Source: Prevotella sp.
Lineage (GTDB): Bacteria; Bacteroidota; Bacteroidia; Bacteroidales; Bacteroidaceae
Direction: 5' to 3'
Assembly (NCBI GenBank): GCA_017417465.1
Contig: JAFPZD010000263.1
Location: 29,005 to 93,004 of the forward strand
Length of the DNA: 64,000 nucleotides
The position numbers and the translations under genes were made by a program. The notes below the pieces were generated by a model. That model was given only the letters and a program-made list of their open reading frames with translations, did not search any database and was not told where the DNA came from. Positions 7,943 to 16,093 of this stretch are shown one piece after another (positions within the stretch are counted from its first letter, which is position 1; the number at the start of each line of letters is the position of its first letter).

Positions 7943-9298
7943 ATGGCAAATGTAATTAAGCTACGTAAAGGCTTGGACATTCAGCTTCAAGGCAAGGCCG
8001 GAGAGAGCCGCATCGAACTGAAGTCGAACGGGCAGTATGCACTGGTTCCCGACGACTTCGAGGGCGTCACTCCGAAGGTGCTTGTGCATGAAGGTGACAT
8101 GATCAAGGCTGGAGAGCCCTTGTTCGTGAACAAGGCGTTCCCCGAGGTGAAGTTTGCCTCGCCCGTCAGCGGCAAAGTGACAGCGGTGGAGCGAGGTGAA
8201 CGACGAAAAGTGCTCTGCGTCAAGGTGGATGCCGACAGCCAGCAGAGCTATGTGGACTTCGGTCGTAAAGACCCGTCGAAGCTCGATGGCGCAGCTGTCA
8301 TCAGTGCGCTACTCGATGCAGGTATCTTTGGTTATATCAACCAGTTGCCGTATGCTGTCTCGACAAACCCTTCGGTAAAGCCGAAGGCCATCTTCGTGTC
8401 GGCCCTGCGTGACATGCCGCTGGCCTGCGACTTCGAAGTGGAAGTAAAGGGACAGGAGCAAGACTTCGTGACGGGCCTTGTGGCCCTGTCGCGCATCGCC
8501 AAGGTACACGTCGGCATCGGTACCAACTCAAATCTCCAGTCACAGCTCTCAAACCTCAACGCCGTTGAGGTGACGGTGTTCGACGGCCCGTGTCCTGCCG
8601 GCAACGTGGGCGTGCAGGTGAACCATTTGGATCCTGTGAACAAAGGCGAGGTGGTGTGGACGATTGGCGACCCCACGACGGTGCTCTTCATTGGGCGACT
8701 CTTCAACAGCGGACGTGTTGACCTGCGTCGTCTGGTAGCTTTCTGCGGCAGCGAGGTAAAGCAGCCCGCCCATGTGGAAATGCGCGTCGGCCAGGAGTTG
8801 GCAACGCTGGTGAGCAACAGCTATGAGCAAGATCACCACGTGCGCATCATCAATGGCAACGTGCTGACGGGACGTCCCACAACGAAGGACGGCTATCTTG
8901 GCGCCCATACCAGTGAGGTAACCATTATCCCCGAGGGTGACGACGTTGACGAGCTGGCTGGCTGGATTATGCCACGCCTGAAGCAGTTCTCGGTCAACCG
9001 TAGCTACTTCTCATGGCTCTTCAACAAGCGCAAATATGCGCTCGATGCCCGTGTGAAAGGTGGTGAGCGTCACATGATCATGAGCGGCGAGTACGACCGC
9101 GTGCTGCCGATGGACATCTACGCCGAATATCTTATCAAGGCCATCATTGCCGGCGACATCGACCGCATGGAGCAGCTGGGTATCTACGAGGTGGCTCCTG
9201 AGGACTTTGCCCTGGCGGAGTTTGTATGCTCGTCGAAGCTTGAGCTTCAGCGCATCGTCCGCGAAGGCCTGAACAACTTACGTAAAGAAAACGCATAA
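7943..9298 (+). CDS. nqrA: Na+-translocating NADH:quinone reductase subunit A
   Basis: First gene of a complete six-gene nqr operon. NqrA is a cytoplasmic-side subunit associated with quinone binding in this membrane complex, which moves electrons from NADH to quinone and pumps Na+ outwards. The 451-residue product has the expected start (MANVIKLRKGLDIQLQGKA), the barrel-sandwich region (HEGDMIKAGEPLFVNK, GKVTAVERGERR) and the motif CPAGNVGVQVNHLDPV. I chose ATG 7943 over an in-frame TTG at 7898 because that TTG is part of the promoter box. A short Ser/Asn/Gln-rich insert (NSNLQSQLSNLNAVEV, from 8527) sits just before the CPAG motif and is encoded by repeat-like sequence. nqrB follows after 6 nt. 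Confidence 0.95.
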   Translation: MANVIKLRKGLDIQLQGKAGESRIELKSNGQYALVPDDFEGVTPKVLVHEGDMIKAGEPLFVNKAFPEVKFASPVSGKVTAVERGERRKVLCVKVDADSQQSYVDFGRKDPSKLDGAAVISALLDAGIFGYINQLPYAVSTNPSVKPKAIFVSALRDMPLACDFEVEVKGQEQDFVTGLVALSRIAKVHVGIGTNSNLQSQLSNLNAVEVTVFDGPCPAGNVGVQVNHLDPVNKGEVVWTIGDPTTVLFIGRLFNSGRVDLRRLVAFCGSEVKQPAHVEMRVGQELATLVSNSYEQDHHVRIINGNVLTGRPTTKDGYLGAHTSEVTIIPEGDDVDELAGWIMPRLKQFSVNRSYFSWLFNKRKYALDARVKGGERHMIMSGEYDRVLPMDIYAEYLIKAIIAGDIDRMEQLGIYEVAPEDFALAEFVCSSKLELQRIVREGLNNLRKENA

Positions 9299-9304
9299 AC
9301 GACT

Positions 9305-10462
9305 ATGAAAGCATTAAGAAACTATCTGAACAAAATCAAGCCGAACTTCGAGCCAGAAGGCAAGCTGCATGCTTTCCGTAGTCTGTTCGACGGCTTTGAG
9401 ACATTCCTGTTTGTGCCAAACACGACGTCCAAGACGGGCGTGAACATCCATGATGCCATCGACTCGAAGCGCATCATGTCCGTGGTGGTCATCGCACTGA
9501 TACCAGCCCTGCTGTTTGGTATGTACAACATTGGCTACCAGAACTATGCGGCAGCAGGCACGCTCGCCGACGCCTCGTTCTGGGAGCTGTTCTTCTTTGG
9601 CTTCCTCGCCGTGCTGCCCAAGATTCTGGTCAGCTACATCGTTGGCCTTGGCATTGAGTTCGCTTGGGCCCAGTGGAAGGGCGAGGAGATTCAGGAGGGT
9701 TTCCTCGTGAGTGGCATCCTCATCCCGATGATTATTCCCGTGAACTGTCCGCTGTGGATACTGGCCATCGCCGTTGCCTTTGCCGTCATCATCGGTAAGG
9801 AGATTTTCGGTGGAACGGGCATGAACATCTTCAACCCGGCACTTGTCTGCCGCGCATTCCTCTTCTTTGCCTATCCAACGAAGATGAGCGGTGACCAGGT
9901 GTGGGTTGCACAGGACAGCATCTTTGGGCTTGGCAACACGCTGCCCGACGGGTTCACACAGGCAACGCCGCTTGGCCAGATAGGCCAGGGCACTGACGTG
10001 ACGGCTTCGCTCTGCGACATGATTACGGGCTTCATCCCCGGCAGCATCGGCGAGACAAGTGTTATCGCCATCGCCATTGGCGCCCTGATTCTGTTGACTA
10101 CGGGTATCGCCTCATGGAAGACCATGCTGAGCGTCTTCGTGGGCGGCGCACTGACGGCTTGCCTCTTCGAACAGTCAGGGCAGTCGCTGATTCCCTGGTA
10201 CGAGCACCTTGTGCTGGGCGGCTTCGCCTTTGGTGCCGTCTTCATGGCTACCGACCCTGTGACGTCGTGCCGCACTGAGACGGGTAAGTGGATCTATGGC
10301 TTCATCATCGGTGCCATGGCCATCGTCATCCGCGTGATGAACCCCGGCTATCCCGAGGGCATGATGCTCGCCATCCTGCTGATGAACATGTTTGCTCCGA
10401 CTATCGACCACTTCGTTGTGGAGCGTAACATTGCGAAGCGTCAAAAAAGACAACGAATTTAA
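9305..10462 (+). CDS. nqrB: Na+-translocating NADH:quinone reductase subunit B
   Basis: A polytopic membrane subunit of 385 residues with many hydrophobic helices after residue 55. It carries a covalent FMN in the family, attached by a phosphoester to the Thr of an ATPL motif; here that is Thr221 in DGFTQATPLGQ. Other family signatures seen are KEIFGGTGMNIFNPALVCRA and MATDPVTSC. It is cotranscribed with its neighbours, with 6 nt to nqrA and 15 nt to nqrC. Confidence 0.95.
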   Translation: MKALRNYLNKIKPNFEPEGKLHAFRSLFDGFETFLFVPNTTSKTGVNIHDAIDSKRIMSVVVIALIPALLFGMYNIGYQNYAAAGTLADASFWELFFFGFLAVLPKILVSYIVGLGIEFAWAQWKGEEIQEGFLVSGILIPMIIPVNCPLWILAIAVAFAVIIGKEIFGGTGMNIFNPALVCRAFLFFAYPTKMSGDQVWVAQDSIFGLGNTLPDGFTQATPLGQIGQGTDVTASLCDMITGFIPGSIGETSVIAIAIGALILLTTGIASWKTMLSVFVGGALTACLFEQSGQSLIPWYEHLVLGGFAFGAVFMATDPVTSCRTETGKWIYGFIIGAMAIVIRVMNPGYPEGMMLAILLMNMFAPTIDHFVVERNIAKRQKRQRI

Positions 10463-10477
10463 CGAATTTCACGAATT

Positions 10478-11119
10478 ATGGGAAAGTTAAATACAAACAG
10501 CAACGCGTACATATTTATATATAGCGCCATTCTCGTCGTCGTCGTGGCCTTCCTGCTGGCTTTCGTATTCCAGATTCTGAAGCCTTTGCAGGATGCCAAT
10601 GTGGCTCTTGACGTGAAGAAGCAGATTCTCTACTCGCTGAACATCCGCGGACTTGACGGCCAGGAGGCTGAGCAGAAGTATAGCGAAGTGGTAAAGACAG
10701 AAGTTGAGAAAGACGGCGTCAAGTACTATGCATGCAACGTCGACGGCCAGACAAAGTATGTGTTCCCCTTGAAGGGCTTTGGATTGTGGGGCGGCATCAG
10801 TGGCTTCGTTTCGGTCAACGATGACCTGAACACCATCTTTGGCGCCTACTTCAACCACGAGAGTGAAACCGCCGGCTTGGGTGCTGAGATCAAGGACTCA
10901 CAGGCATGGCAGGAGAAATTCCAGGGCAAGAAGGTGCTCGACGAGAGTGGCAATGCTGCCATCGCCGTCGTGAAAAAGGTTGAAAACCCTGCTTCCGAAG
11001 TTGACTGCGTGACGGGTGCCACCCTCACTTCCAATGGCGTCAGCGACATGCTCCGCGAGGGACTTGTAAAAGGTGTGAAACTCCTGCAGTCCTCAGCAAG
11101 TGAAACTACCGAAGAATAA
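10478..11119 (+). CDS. nqrC: Na+-translocating NADH:quinone reductase subunit C
   Basis: A 213-residue protein with one N-terminal membrane helix (about residues 9-31) and a periplasmic FMN-binding domain. The covalent FMN site of this family, S/TGAT followed by T, is present as VTGATLTS with Thr182 as the flavin-bearing residue. GLGAEIKD upstream is also typical of FMN-bind domains. nqrD starts after a 35-nt AT-rich spacer. Confidence 0.95.
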   Translation: MGKLNTNSNAYIFIYSAILVVVVAFLLAFVFQILKPLQDANVALDVKKQILYSLNIRGLDGQEAEQKYSEVVKTEVEKDGVKYYACNVDGQTKYVFPLKGFGLWGGISGFVSVNDDLNTIFGAYFNHESETAGLGAEIKDSQAWQEKFQGKKVLDESGNAAIAVVKKVENPASEVDCVTGATLTSNGVSDMLREGLVKGVKLLQSSASETTEE

Positions 11120-11154
11120 ATAGTAAATTGTCAATTCGCAAATCGTAAATTACT

Positions 11155-11778
11155 ATGGCATTATTCAGTAAACAAAATAGAGAGGCTCTCACCAATCCGT
11201 TGAACCTCGACCACCCCATATTGATTCAGGTATTGGGAATCTGCTCTGCGCTGGCAGTCACCAGCCAGCTGAAGCCGGCCATCGTCATGGGACTCGCCGT
11301 GACGGTGATTACGGCCTTTGCCAACGTTATCATCTCCGTGCTGCGTAACACCATCCCCAACCGCATTCGCATTGTGGTGCAACTGGTGGTTGTGGCAGCA
11401 CTGGTGACCATCGTCAGCCAGATACTGAAGGCTTACGTCTACGACGTCAGCGTGCAGCTGTCGGTTTATGTCGGCCTTATCATCACTAACTGTATCCTCA
11501 TGGGACGCCTCGAGGCGTTTGCCATGCAGAACAAGCCGTGGCCCTCGTTCCTCGACGGTGTTGGCAACGGCCTTGGCTATGCCATGATACTGGTTATCGT
11601 GGGTGCCGTTCGTGAGTTCTTCGGTCGCGGCTCGCTGTTAGGTTTCCAGATCATCCCGCAGGGTGCCTACGACGCCGGCTACATCAACAATGGCATGATG
11701 ACCATGCCCGCCATGGCGCTGATTCTCGTGGGTATTGTGATTTGGGTACATCGTGCTTATTTCTACAAGGAAAAGTAA
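11155..11778 (+). CDS. nqrD: Na+-translocating NADH:quinone reductase subunit D
   Basis: A 207-residue integral membrane subunit of the NqrD/RnfE type, with about six helices and the conserved NCILMGRLEAFAM segment, which in the family lies near an intramembrane iron centre shared with NqrE. The DGVGNGLGYA and RGSLLGFQI stretches are also standard. It is followed by a 155-nt palindromic spacer rather than the tight junction found earlier in the operon. Confidence 0.95.
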   Translation: MALFSKQNREALTNPLNLDHPILIQVLGICSALAVTSQLKPAIVMGLAVTVITAFANVIISVLRNTIPNRIRIVVQLVVVAALVTIVSQILKAYVYDVSVQLSVYVGLIITNCILMGRLEAFAMQNKPWPSFLDGVGNGLGYAMILVIVGAVREFFGRGSLLGFQIIPQGAYDAGYINNGMMTMPAMALILVGIVIWVHRAYFYKEK

Positions 11779-11933
11779 GGTGAAAGCCCACCCAAGCTCT
11801 CCCGAAGGGAGGGATGTCTGAATAGACAAAGTGGTGGGATGTGACAAATTAAAGATATTATAAATTAAACAAAAGGAGCACCCAATATGTAACTAAACAT
11901 CCCTCCTTGGGGAGGGCTTGGGTGGGCTTTAAT
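11779..11933 (+). repeat. Palindromic inter-cistronic spacer, copy 1 (nqrD-nqrE)
   Basis: Left arm 11783-11817 (AAAGCCCACCCAAGCTCTCC and on) is complementary to right arm 11897-11930 with a few mismatches, and each arm contains a smaller CTCC/GGAGG dyad. The loop holds AGGAG (11874-11878), 8 nt, then ATG-TAA (11887-11892), a start codon followed at once by a stop. The true nqrE ATG lies 3 nt after the right arm. The nqrE-nqrF spacer has the same layout. Confidence 0.8.
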
Positions 11934-12560
11934 ATGGATCATTCAATTTCTTTATTCTTTAGGTCGATTTTCGTCGACAACATGATATTCGCCTTCTTCC
12001 TTGGCATGTGCTCCTACCTTGCCGTGTCGAAGACGGTGAAGACATCGCTCGGATTAGGACTCGCCGTTACCTTTGTGCTCACGGTGACCGTCCCCGTCAA
12101 CTACCTGCTACAAACGAAGGTGCTGGGCCCCGGCTGCCTCGTCGAGGGTGTTGACCTGAGCTACCTTAGCTTTATCCTCTTCATTGGCGTCATCGCAGGT
12201 ATGGTGCAGCTGGTCGAGATGGTGGTTGAACGCTACTCGCCGTCGCTCTATGCCGCCCTGGGCATCTTCCTGCCACTGATCGCCGTGAACTGTGCCATCA
12301 TGGGTGCCTCGCTGTTCATGCAGCAGCGCATCCTGCTCGACCCGCAGAACACGCAGGCCATCACGAGCATCTGGGATGCCATCGTCTATGGCTTCGGCTC
12401 CGGCATTGGCTGGACACTGGCCATCGTCTCGCTTGGCGCTATCCGCGAGAAGATGCAGTACTGTGACGTGCCCCGTCCCTTGCAGGGCCTTGGCATCACG
12501 TTTATTGTGGTAGGACTCATGGCCATGGCTATGATGTGTTTCTCAGGACTAAACATCTGA
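11934..12560 (+). CDS. nqrE: Na+-translocating NADH:quinone reductase subunit E
   Basis: A 208-residue integral membrane subunit, paralogous to NqrD and of opposite topology in the family. The conserved [14 protein letters not shown] segment supplies a Cys for the intramembrane iron site. An upstream in-frame TTG at 11907 is rejected because it lies within the palindromic arm; ATG 11934 gives the family-typical beginning [17 protein letters not shown]. Translation may be influenced by the hairpin whose right arm ends just before this ATG. Confidence 0.95.
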   Translation: MDHSISLFFRSIFVDNMIFAFFLGMCSYLAVSKTVKTSLGLGLAVTFVLTVTVPVNYLLQTKVLGPGCLVEGVDLSYLSFILFIGVIAGMVQLVEMVVERYSPSLYAALGIFLPLIAVNCAIMGASLFMQQRILLDPQNTQAITSIWDAIVYGFGSGIGWTLAIVSLGAIREKMQYCDVPRPLQGLGITFIVVGLMAMAMMCFSGLNI

Positions 12561-12719
12561 AGGGTAAACCCACCCAAGCCCTCCCTAAAGGAGGAATGTC
12601 TGGATAGATAAAAGAGGTGGGTAAAGGATAATTAATAAAATGTACAACACTTAATAAAAAGGAGCACCCAGCATGTAATCAAACATCCCTCCCTTGGGGA
12701 GGGCTTGGGTGGGCTTTAT
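12561..12719 (+). repeat. Palindromic inter-cistronic spacer, copy 2 (nqrE-nqrF)
   Basis: Near-duplicate of the preceding spacer. The arms are 12566-12599 and 12683-12717, with AGGAG at about 12659-12663 and again an ATG-TAA pair (12673-12678). The nqrF ATG follows the right arm by 2 nt. The AGGAGCACCCA string is conserved in both copies, while the sequence around it has diverged. Confidence 0.8.
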
Positions 12720-13985
12720 ATGGTAGAATTTATAGCATATAGCATCGGAGTATTCCTCATCGTCATACTCCTCCTGGTGGCAATCCTGCTCGTAGCAAAG
12801 AAGTATCTCTCGCCATCGGGCAATGTGAATATTGTAATTAACGACGACCGCACCATCAGCGTCGATCAGGGCAACAACCTCATGCAGACACTCAACGAGA
12901 ACGGCATCTTCCTGCCGTCGGCATGCGGTGGAAAGGCCAGCTGCGGACAGTGCAAGGTGCAGGTGCTTGAGGGTGGCGGCGAGATTCTCGACTCGGAGCG
13001 TCCGCATTTCACCCGTAAGGAGATCAAGGCCCACTGGCGCCTTGGCTGTCAGACGAAGGTGAAGGGCGACCTGAAGATTCATGTCCCCGAGAGCATCCTT
13101 GGCGTCAAAGAGTACGAGTGTACCGTCATCTCGAACAAGAACGTTGCTACCTTCATCAAGGAGTTCAAGGTGCAGCTGCCTCCGGGTGAGCACATGGACT
13201 TCATCCCTGGCTCGTACGCACAGATCAAGATTCCGCAGTTCGACTGCATCGACTACAACGACTACGACCGCGACCTCATCACACCCGAGTATGTTCCTTC
13301 GTGGGAGAAGTTCAAGATGTTCGACCTGAAGTGTAAGAACCCCGAACCCACCATCCGTGCCTACTCCATGGCCAACTATCCGGCTGAGGGCGACGTCTTC
13401 ATGCTTACCGTGCGCATTGCAACACCTCCGTTCAAACCCGACAAGAGCGGCTTCATGGAGGTGAATCCCGGTATTGCATCCAGCTACATCTTCTCACTGA
13501 AGCCCGGCGACAAGGTCATTATGAGTGGCCCCTTTGGCGACTTCCATCCTCACTTCGACTCGAAGCGTGAGATGATTTGGGTAGGCGGTGGCGCAGGTAT
13601 GGCTCCGCTGCGTGCACAAATCATGCACATGACGAAGACGCTGCACACCACCGACCGTGAGATGCACTACTTCTATGGCGCACGTGCCCTGAACGAGGTG
13701 TTCTATCTCGACGATTTCCTCGGCTTGGAGAAGGAGTACCCCAACTTCCACTTCCACCTTGCCCTCGACCGTCCCGACCCTGCTGCCGATGCCGCTGGCG
13801 TGAAGTACACACCAGGCTTCGTCCATCAGGTGATGTACAACACGTACCTGAAGGATCACGAGGCCCCCGAGGATGTAGAGTACTACATGTGCGGCCCTGG
13901 CCCCATGTCGAACGCCGTCGTCCAGATGCTCGACTCGCTCGGCGTCGATCCCGAGTCAATCATGTACGACAATTTCGGAGGCTAA
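12720..13985 (+). CDS. nqrF: Na+-translocating NADH:quinone reductase subunit F
   Basis: The electron-entry subunit of 421 residues that oxidises NADH. Order: an N-terminal helix (residues 4-26); a 2Fe-2S ferredoxin domain with Cys69, Cys75, Cys78 and Cys110 in the CGGKASCGQC pattern; then an FAD domain (RAYSMANYP) and an NAD-binding domain (GGGAGMAPLR, YYMCGPGPMS). It ends DNFGG. ATG 12720 is chosen over an in-frame TTG at 12705. The last 26 bp overlap the 3' end of prmA on the other strand. Confidence 0.96.
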   Translation: MVEFIAYSIGVFLIVILLLVAILLVAKKYLSPSGNVNIVINDDRTISVDQGNNLMQTLNENGIFLPSACGGKASCGQCKVQVLEGGGEILDSERPHFTRKEIKAHWRLGCQTKVKGDLKIHVPESILGVKEYECTVISNKNVATFIKEFKVQLPPGEHMDFIPGSYAQIKIPQFDCIDYNDYDRDLITPEYVPSWEKFKMFDLKCKNPEPTIRAYSMANYPAEGDVFMLTVRIATPPFKPDKSGFMEVNPGIASSYIFSLKPGDKVIMSGPFGDFHPHFDSKREMIWVGGGAGMAPLRAQIMHMTKTLHTTDREMHYFYGARALNEVFYLDDFLGLEKEYPNFHFHLALDRPDPAADAAGVKYTPGFVHQVMYNTYLKDHEAPEDVEYYMCGPGPMSNAVVQMLDSLGVDPESIMYDNFGG

Positions 13986-14832
13986 GGCAACACCATTCTT
14001 CGTCCACCTTTTTAGCTGAGAGCTTGAGACCCAGGCTCTCAGCTTTTTCTGTGAGCATGGGTACGTCTGACTCGTAGAAGCCACTCAGCAGCAGCGTGCC
14101 CTGCGGAGCGAGCTTTCTGACGATGGCAGGCATGTCGGCCAGCAGGATGTTGCGGTTGATGTTCGCCACAATCACGTCGAACACGCCCTCCACCTTATTT
14201 AATATAGTCACGTCGCCAAGCAGCGACACGAAACGATCGTCGACACGGTTAATGACAGCATTGTGGCGGGCATTGTCAACGCTCCACTCGTCGATGTCGT
14301 AGCCAACGGCTTCGCGGGCACCCAACCGCAACGCGGCGATGGCAAGAATACCCGTACCCGTGCCGCAGTCGAGCAGTCGCTTGCCATCGAGTGGAAGGCT
14401 TCGCAGTGCTGCTATCATCATGCGGGTGGTCGCATGGGTGCCAGTGCCGAAAGCCATGCGCGCATCAATCTCGATTGAGATGGCCGAAGGGTTAAGGTCG
14501 GCGGGGAGGTGGCGCCCGTCGTGAACGACGATGCTGTCGTCAACCACGATAGGCTCAAAGCCTTCCTGCTCCCATACCTCGTTCCAGTCGCGATCTTCCG
14601 CTTCCTCGACCTGATAACTGACCGTAGCGTCAGGGAAGGGTAGGGCAGCGAGCGCTGACTCCAGCAGCGCTTCGTCGAACAGTTGCCGCTGAATGTAACC
14701 CGTCAAGCCATTGTCGTGCTGCTCAAAAGTCTCAAAACCTGTCTCACCGGCAAGCGCCGATACGACGTCGCAGACGCTCTCGAACAGTTCTTCGGGCGCC
14801 TGAATGCTGAATTTTACTTCGTAATACTTCAT
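13960..14832 (-). CDS. prmA: Ribosomal protein L11 methyltransferase
   Basis: An AdoMet-dependent methyltransferase of 290 residues, expected to methylate lysines and the N-terminus of ribosomal protein L11. Motif I is DCGTGTGILAIAALRLGA, and an IVANINRN motif provides the N-x-x-x catalytic-loop signature of PrmA. The N-terminal third is the substrate-recognition domain. I start at ATG 14832 (MKYYEVKFSIQAPEE) because the promoter box at 14854-14861 excludes the longer frame. The gene converges on nqrF with a 26-bp overlap, and the nqr terminator hairpin lies within its last codons. Confidence 0.93.
   Translation of the reverse strand: MKYYEVKFSIQAPEELFESVCDVVSALAGETGFETFEQHDNGLTGYIQRQLFDEALLESALAALPFPDATVSYQVEEAEDRDWNEVWEQEGFEPIVVDDSIVVHDGRHLPADLNPSAISIEIDARMAFGTGTHATTRMMIAALRSLPLDGKRLLDCGTGTGILAIAALRLGAREAVGYDIDEWSVDNARHNAVINRVDDRFVSLLGDVTILNKVEGVFDVIVANINRNILLADMPAIVRKLAPQGTLLLSGFYESDVPMLTEKAESLGLKLSAKKVDEEWCCLSLRNCRT
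14014..14048 (+). terminator. nqr operon terminator, inside prmA coding sequence
   Basis: AGCTGAGAGC (14014-14023) pairs perfectly with GCTCTCAGCT (14035-14044) around an 11-nt loop, followed by TTTTT ending at 14048. It lies 29 nt after the nqrF stop. The T-run serves only + strand transcription; on the - strand the same bases encode prmA residues. Confidence 0.75.
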
Positions 14833-14853
14833 GTCAATGTTAAAATTTGCTTG

Positions 14854-14861
14854 CAAAGGTA
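14854..14861 (-). promoter_or_regulatory. prmA promoter (-7 box)
   Basis: TACCTTTG on the minus strand, about 22 nt before the chosen prmA ATG. No clear TTTG is found at the usual distance upstream. Confidence 0.6.
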
Positions 14862-14903
14862 CAAAAAATAGGGAAAAACCTATCACGTTTTAGGGTTTTT
14901 CCG

Positions 14904-14934
14904 TATCTTTGCACGGGAAAAAGCAGTATTTTTG
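14904..14934 (+). promoter_or_regulatory. Two candidate -7 boxes before the Tyr/Trp/Gly-rich protein
   Basis: TATCTTTG at 14904-14911 and TATTTTTG at 14927-14934, upstream of the ATG at 14967. Either could serve; neither has a good TTTG 20 nt upstream. Confidence 0.5.
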
Positions 14935-14966
14935 CACCGTGTAAGAACAATTAAACTTCTGAAGAT

Positions 14967-15944
14967 ATGAAAAAGTGGACTTTCTTATTCATCATGTTGG
15001 GAGCATTCCAGCTCCCGGGTGCTGCACAGGACGATGACATGTACTTCATCCCGAGCAAGCAGAACGTTGCCAAAGAAAGGGCCGAAAGAGCTATGCCTAC
15101 CGAAGCCTACTACAGCGGCAGCAACCGCTCCGTCGAGGAGTATAACCGTCGTGGCAGCAGCTACGAGGTACTGCCTGCCGATACTGGCGACATCATCTCC
15201 TTCGCCCCCGTCGAGGGCATCTACCCCGACTCGACTGCCGACTATGCACTCACGCGCAAGATGGCACGCTGGGACGGCTACGAGCCTTCAGATGCCTACT
15301 GGCAGGGCTATGCCCAGGGACGTAACGACTCCTGGGGACGCTGGGGATGGCATTCACCTTGGTACTACTCCTACTACGGATGGTACGATCCCTGGTACTA
15401 CGACCCCTGGTATGGCTACTACGGTGGCTGGTGGGGTGGCTGGTACGACCCATGGTACTACGGCTGGGGATGGGGTTATCCCTACTACTCCTCCTACTGG
15501 CATTACCCCTGGAACTACGGCTGGGGATGGGGCGGCTACTATTACGGCGGCAGCTATGCCGCTCGCTACAGCCCTGGTACGCACAATCACGGACGCATCA
15601 GTGGCAGTGGCCCCTCGGGATTCAGCAACGGGCGCACCCACAGATACTCGGCAGGTACCTTCGGCGGACGTAACGTAGGATCATTCGGTGGCAGTCGCAA
15701 CGCTGGTGTACGCACCACGACGACACGTGCGGCAACGACACGCCAGAGCGGCACCTACTCGAACTCTAACGGCAACTTCGGTGGCAGCCGCTCGTCAGGT
15801 TCAACCTACACGCCCACACGTAGCAGTAGCTCAAGTGGTGGCTTCAGCGGTGGCGGTGGTGGTGGCTCCTTCGGTGGCAGTCGCAGCTCCGGTGGCGGTG
15901 GCGGTAGTCGCAGTGGTGGCGGCTTCGGCAGCGGACGGAGATAA
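14967..15944 (+). CDS. Secreted Tyr/Trp/Gly-rich low-complexity protein
   Basis: Function unknown. The 325-residue product has a signal peptide (MKKWTFLFIMLGAFQLPGAAQ) and a short ordinary region to about residue 120. There follows a Trp/Tyr/Gly/Pro tract (YYGWYDPWYYDPWYGYYGGW type) to about residue 200, then a Ser/Gly/Arg/Thr-rich tail ending in GGGGSRSGGGFGSGRR. The composition suggests an extracellular or surface-associated, partly disordered protein; aromatic-rich tracts of this kind are sticky and could bind sugars or other proteins, but that is inference. A repeat-bearing 150-nt spacer separates it from the FadL-like gene. Confidence 0.75.
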   Translation: MKKWTFLFIMLGAFQLPGAAQDDDMYFIPSKQNVAKERAERAMPTEAYYSGSNRSVEEYNRRGSSYEVLPADTGDIISFAPVEGIYPDSTADYALTRKMARWDGYEPSDAYWQGYAQGRNDSWGRWGWHSPWYYSYYGWYDPWYYDPWYGYYGGWWGGWYDPWYYGWGWGYPYYSSYWHYPWNYGWGWGGYYYGGSYAARYSPGTHNHGRISGSGPSGFSNGRTHRYSAGTFGGRNVGSFGGSRNAGVRTTTTRAATTRQSGTYSNSNGNFGGSRSSGSTYTPTRSSSSSGGFSGGGGGGSFGGSRSSGGGGGSRSGGGFGSGRR

Positions 15945-16080
15945 ACTACCCCTCCCGGCCTCCCCGAAAGGGAGGAGATGCCTCACGGGATTTCCGAAGG
16001 GAGGGGATAGTAAGCGAAAACCATCCCTGACTCCCCGAGGGGAGGAGAAAGTAAAGTGATAATTCCTAAACTCTTACCAT
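15945..16080. repeat. CTCCCC/GGGAGG palindromic elements
   Basis: Three partial dyads in tandem: CCTCCCGGCCTCCCCGAAAG onward, GGGATTTCCGAAGGGAGGGG, and CTCCCCGAGGGGAGGAG. They belong to the same family as the spacers in the nqr operon and the 60763-60856 region. Confidence 0.6.
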
Positions 16081-16093
16081 AATAATGATAACA

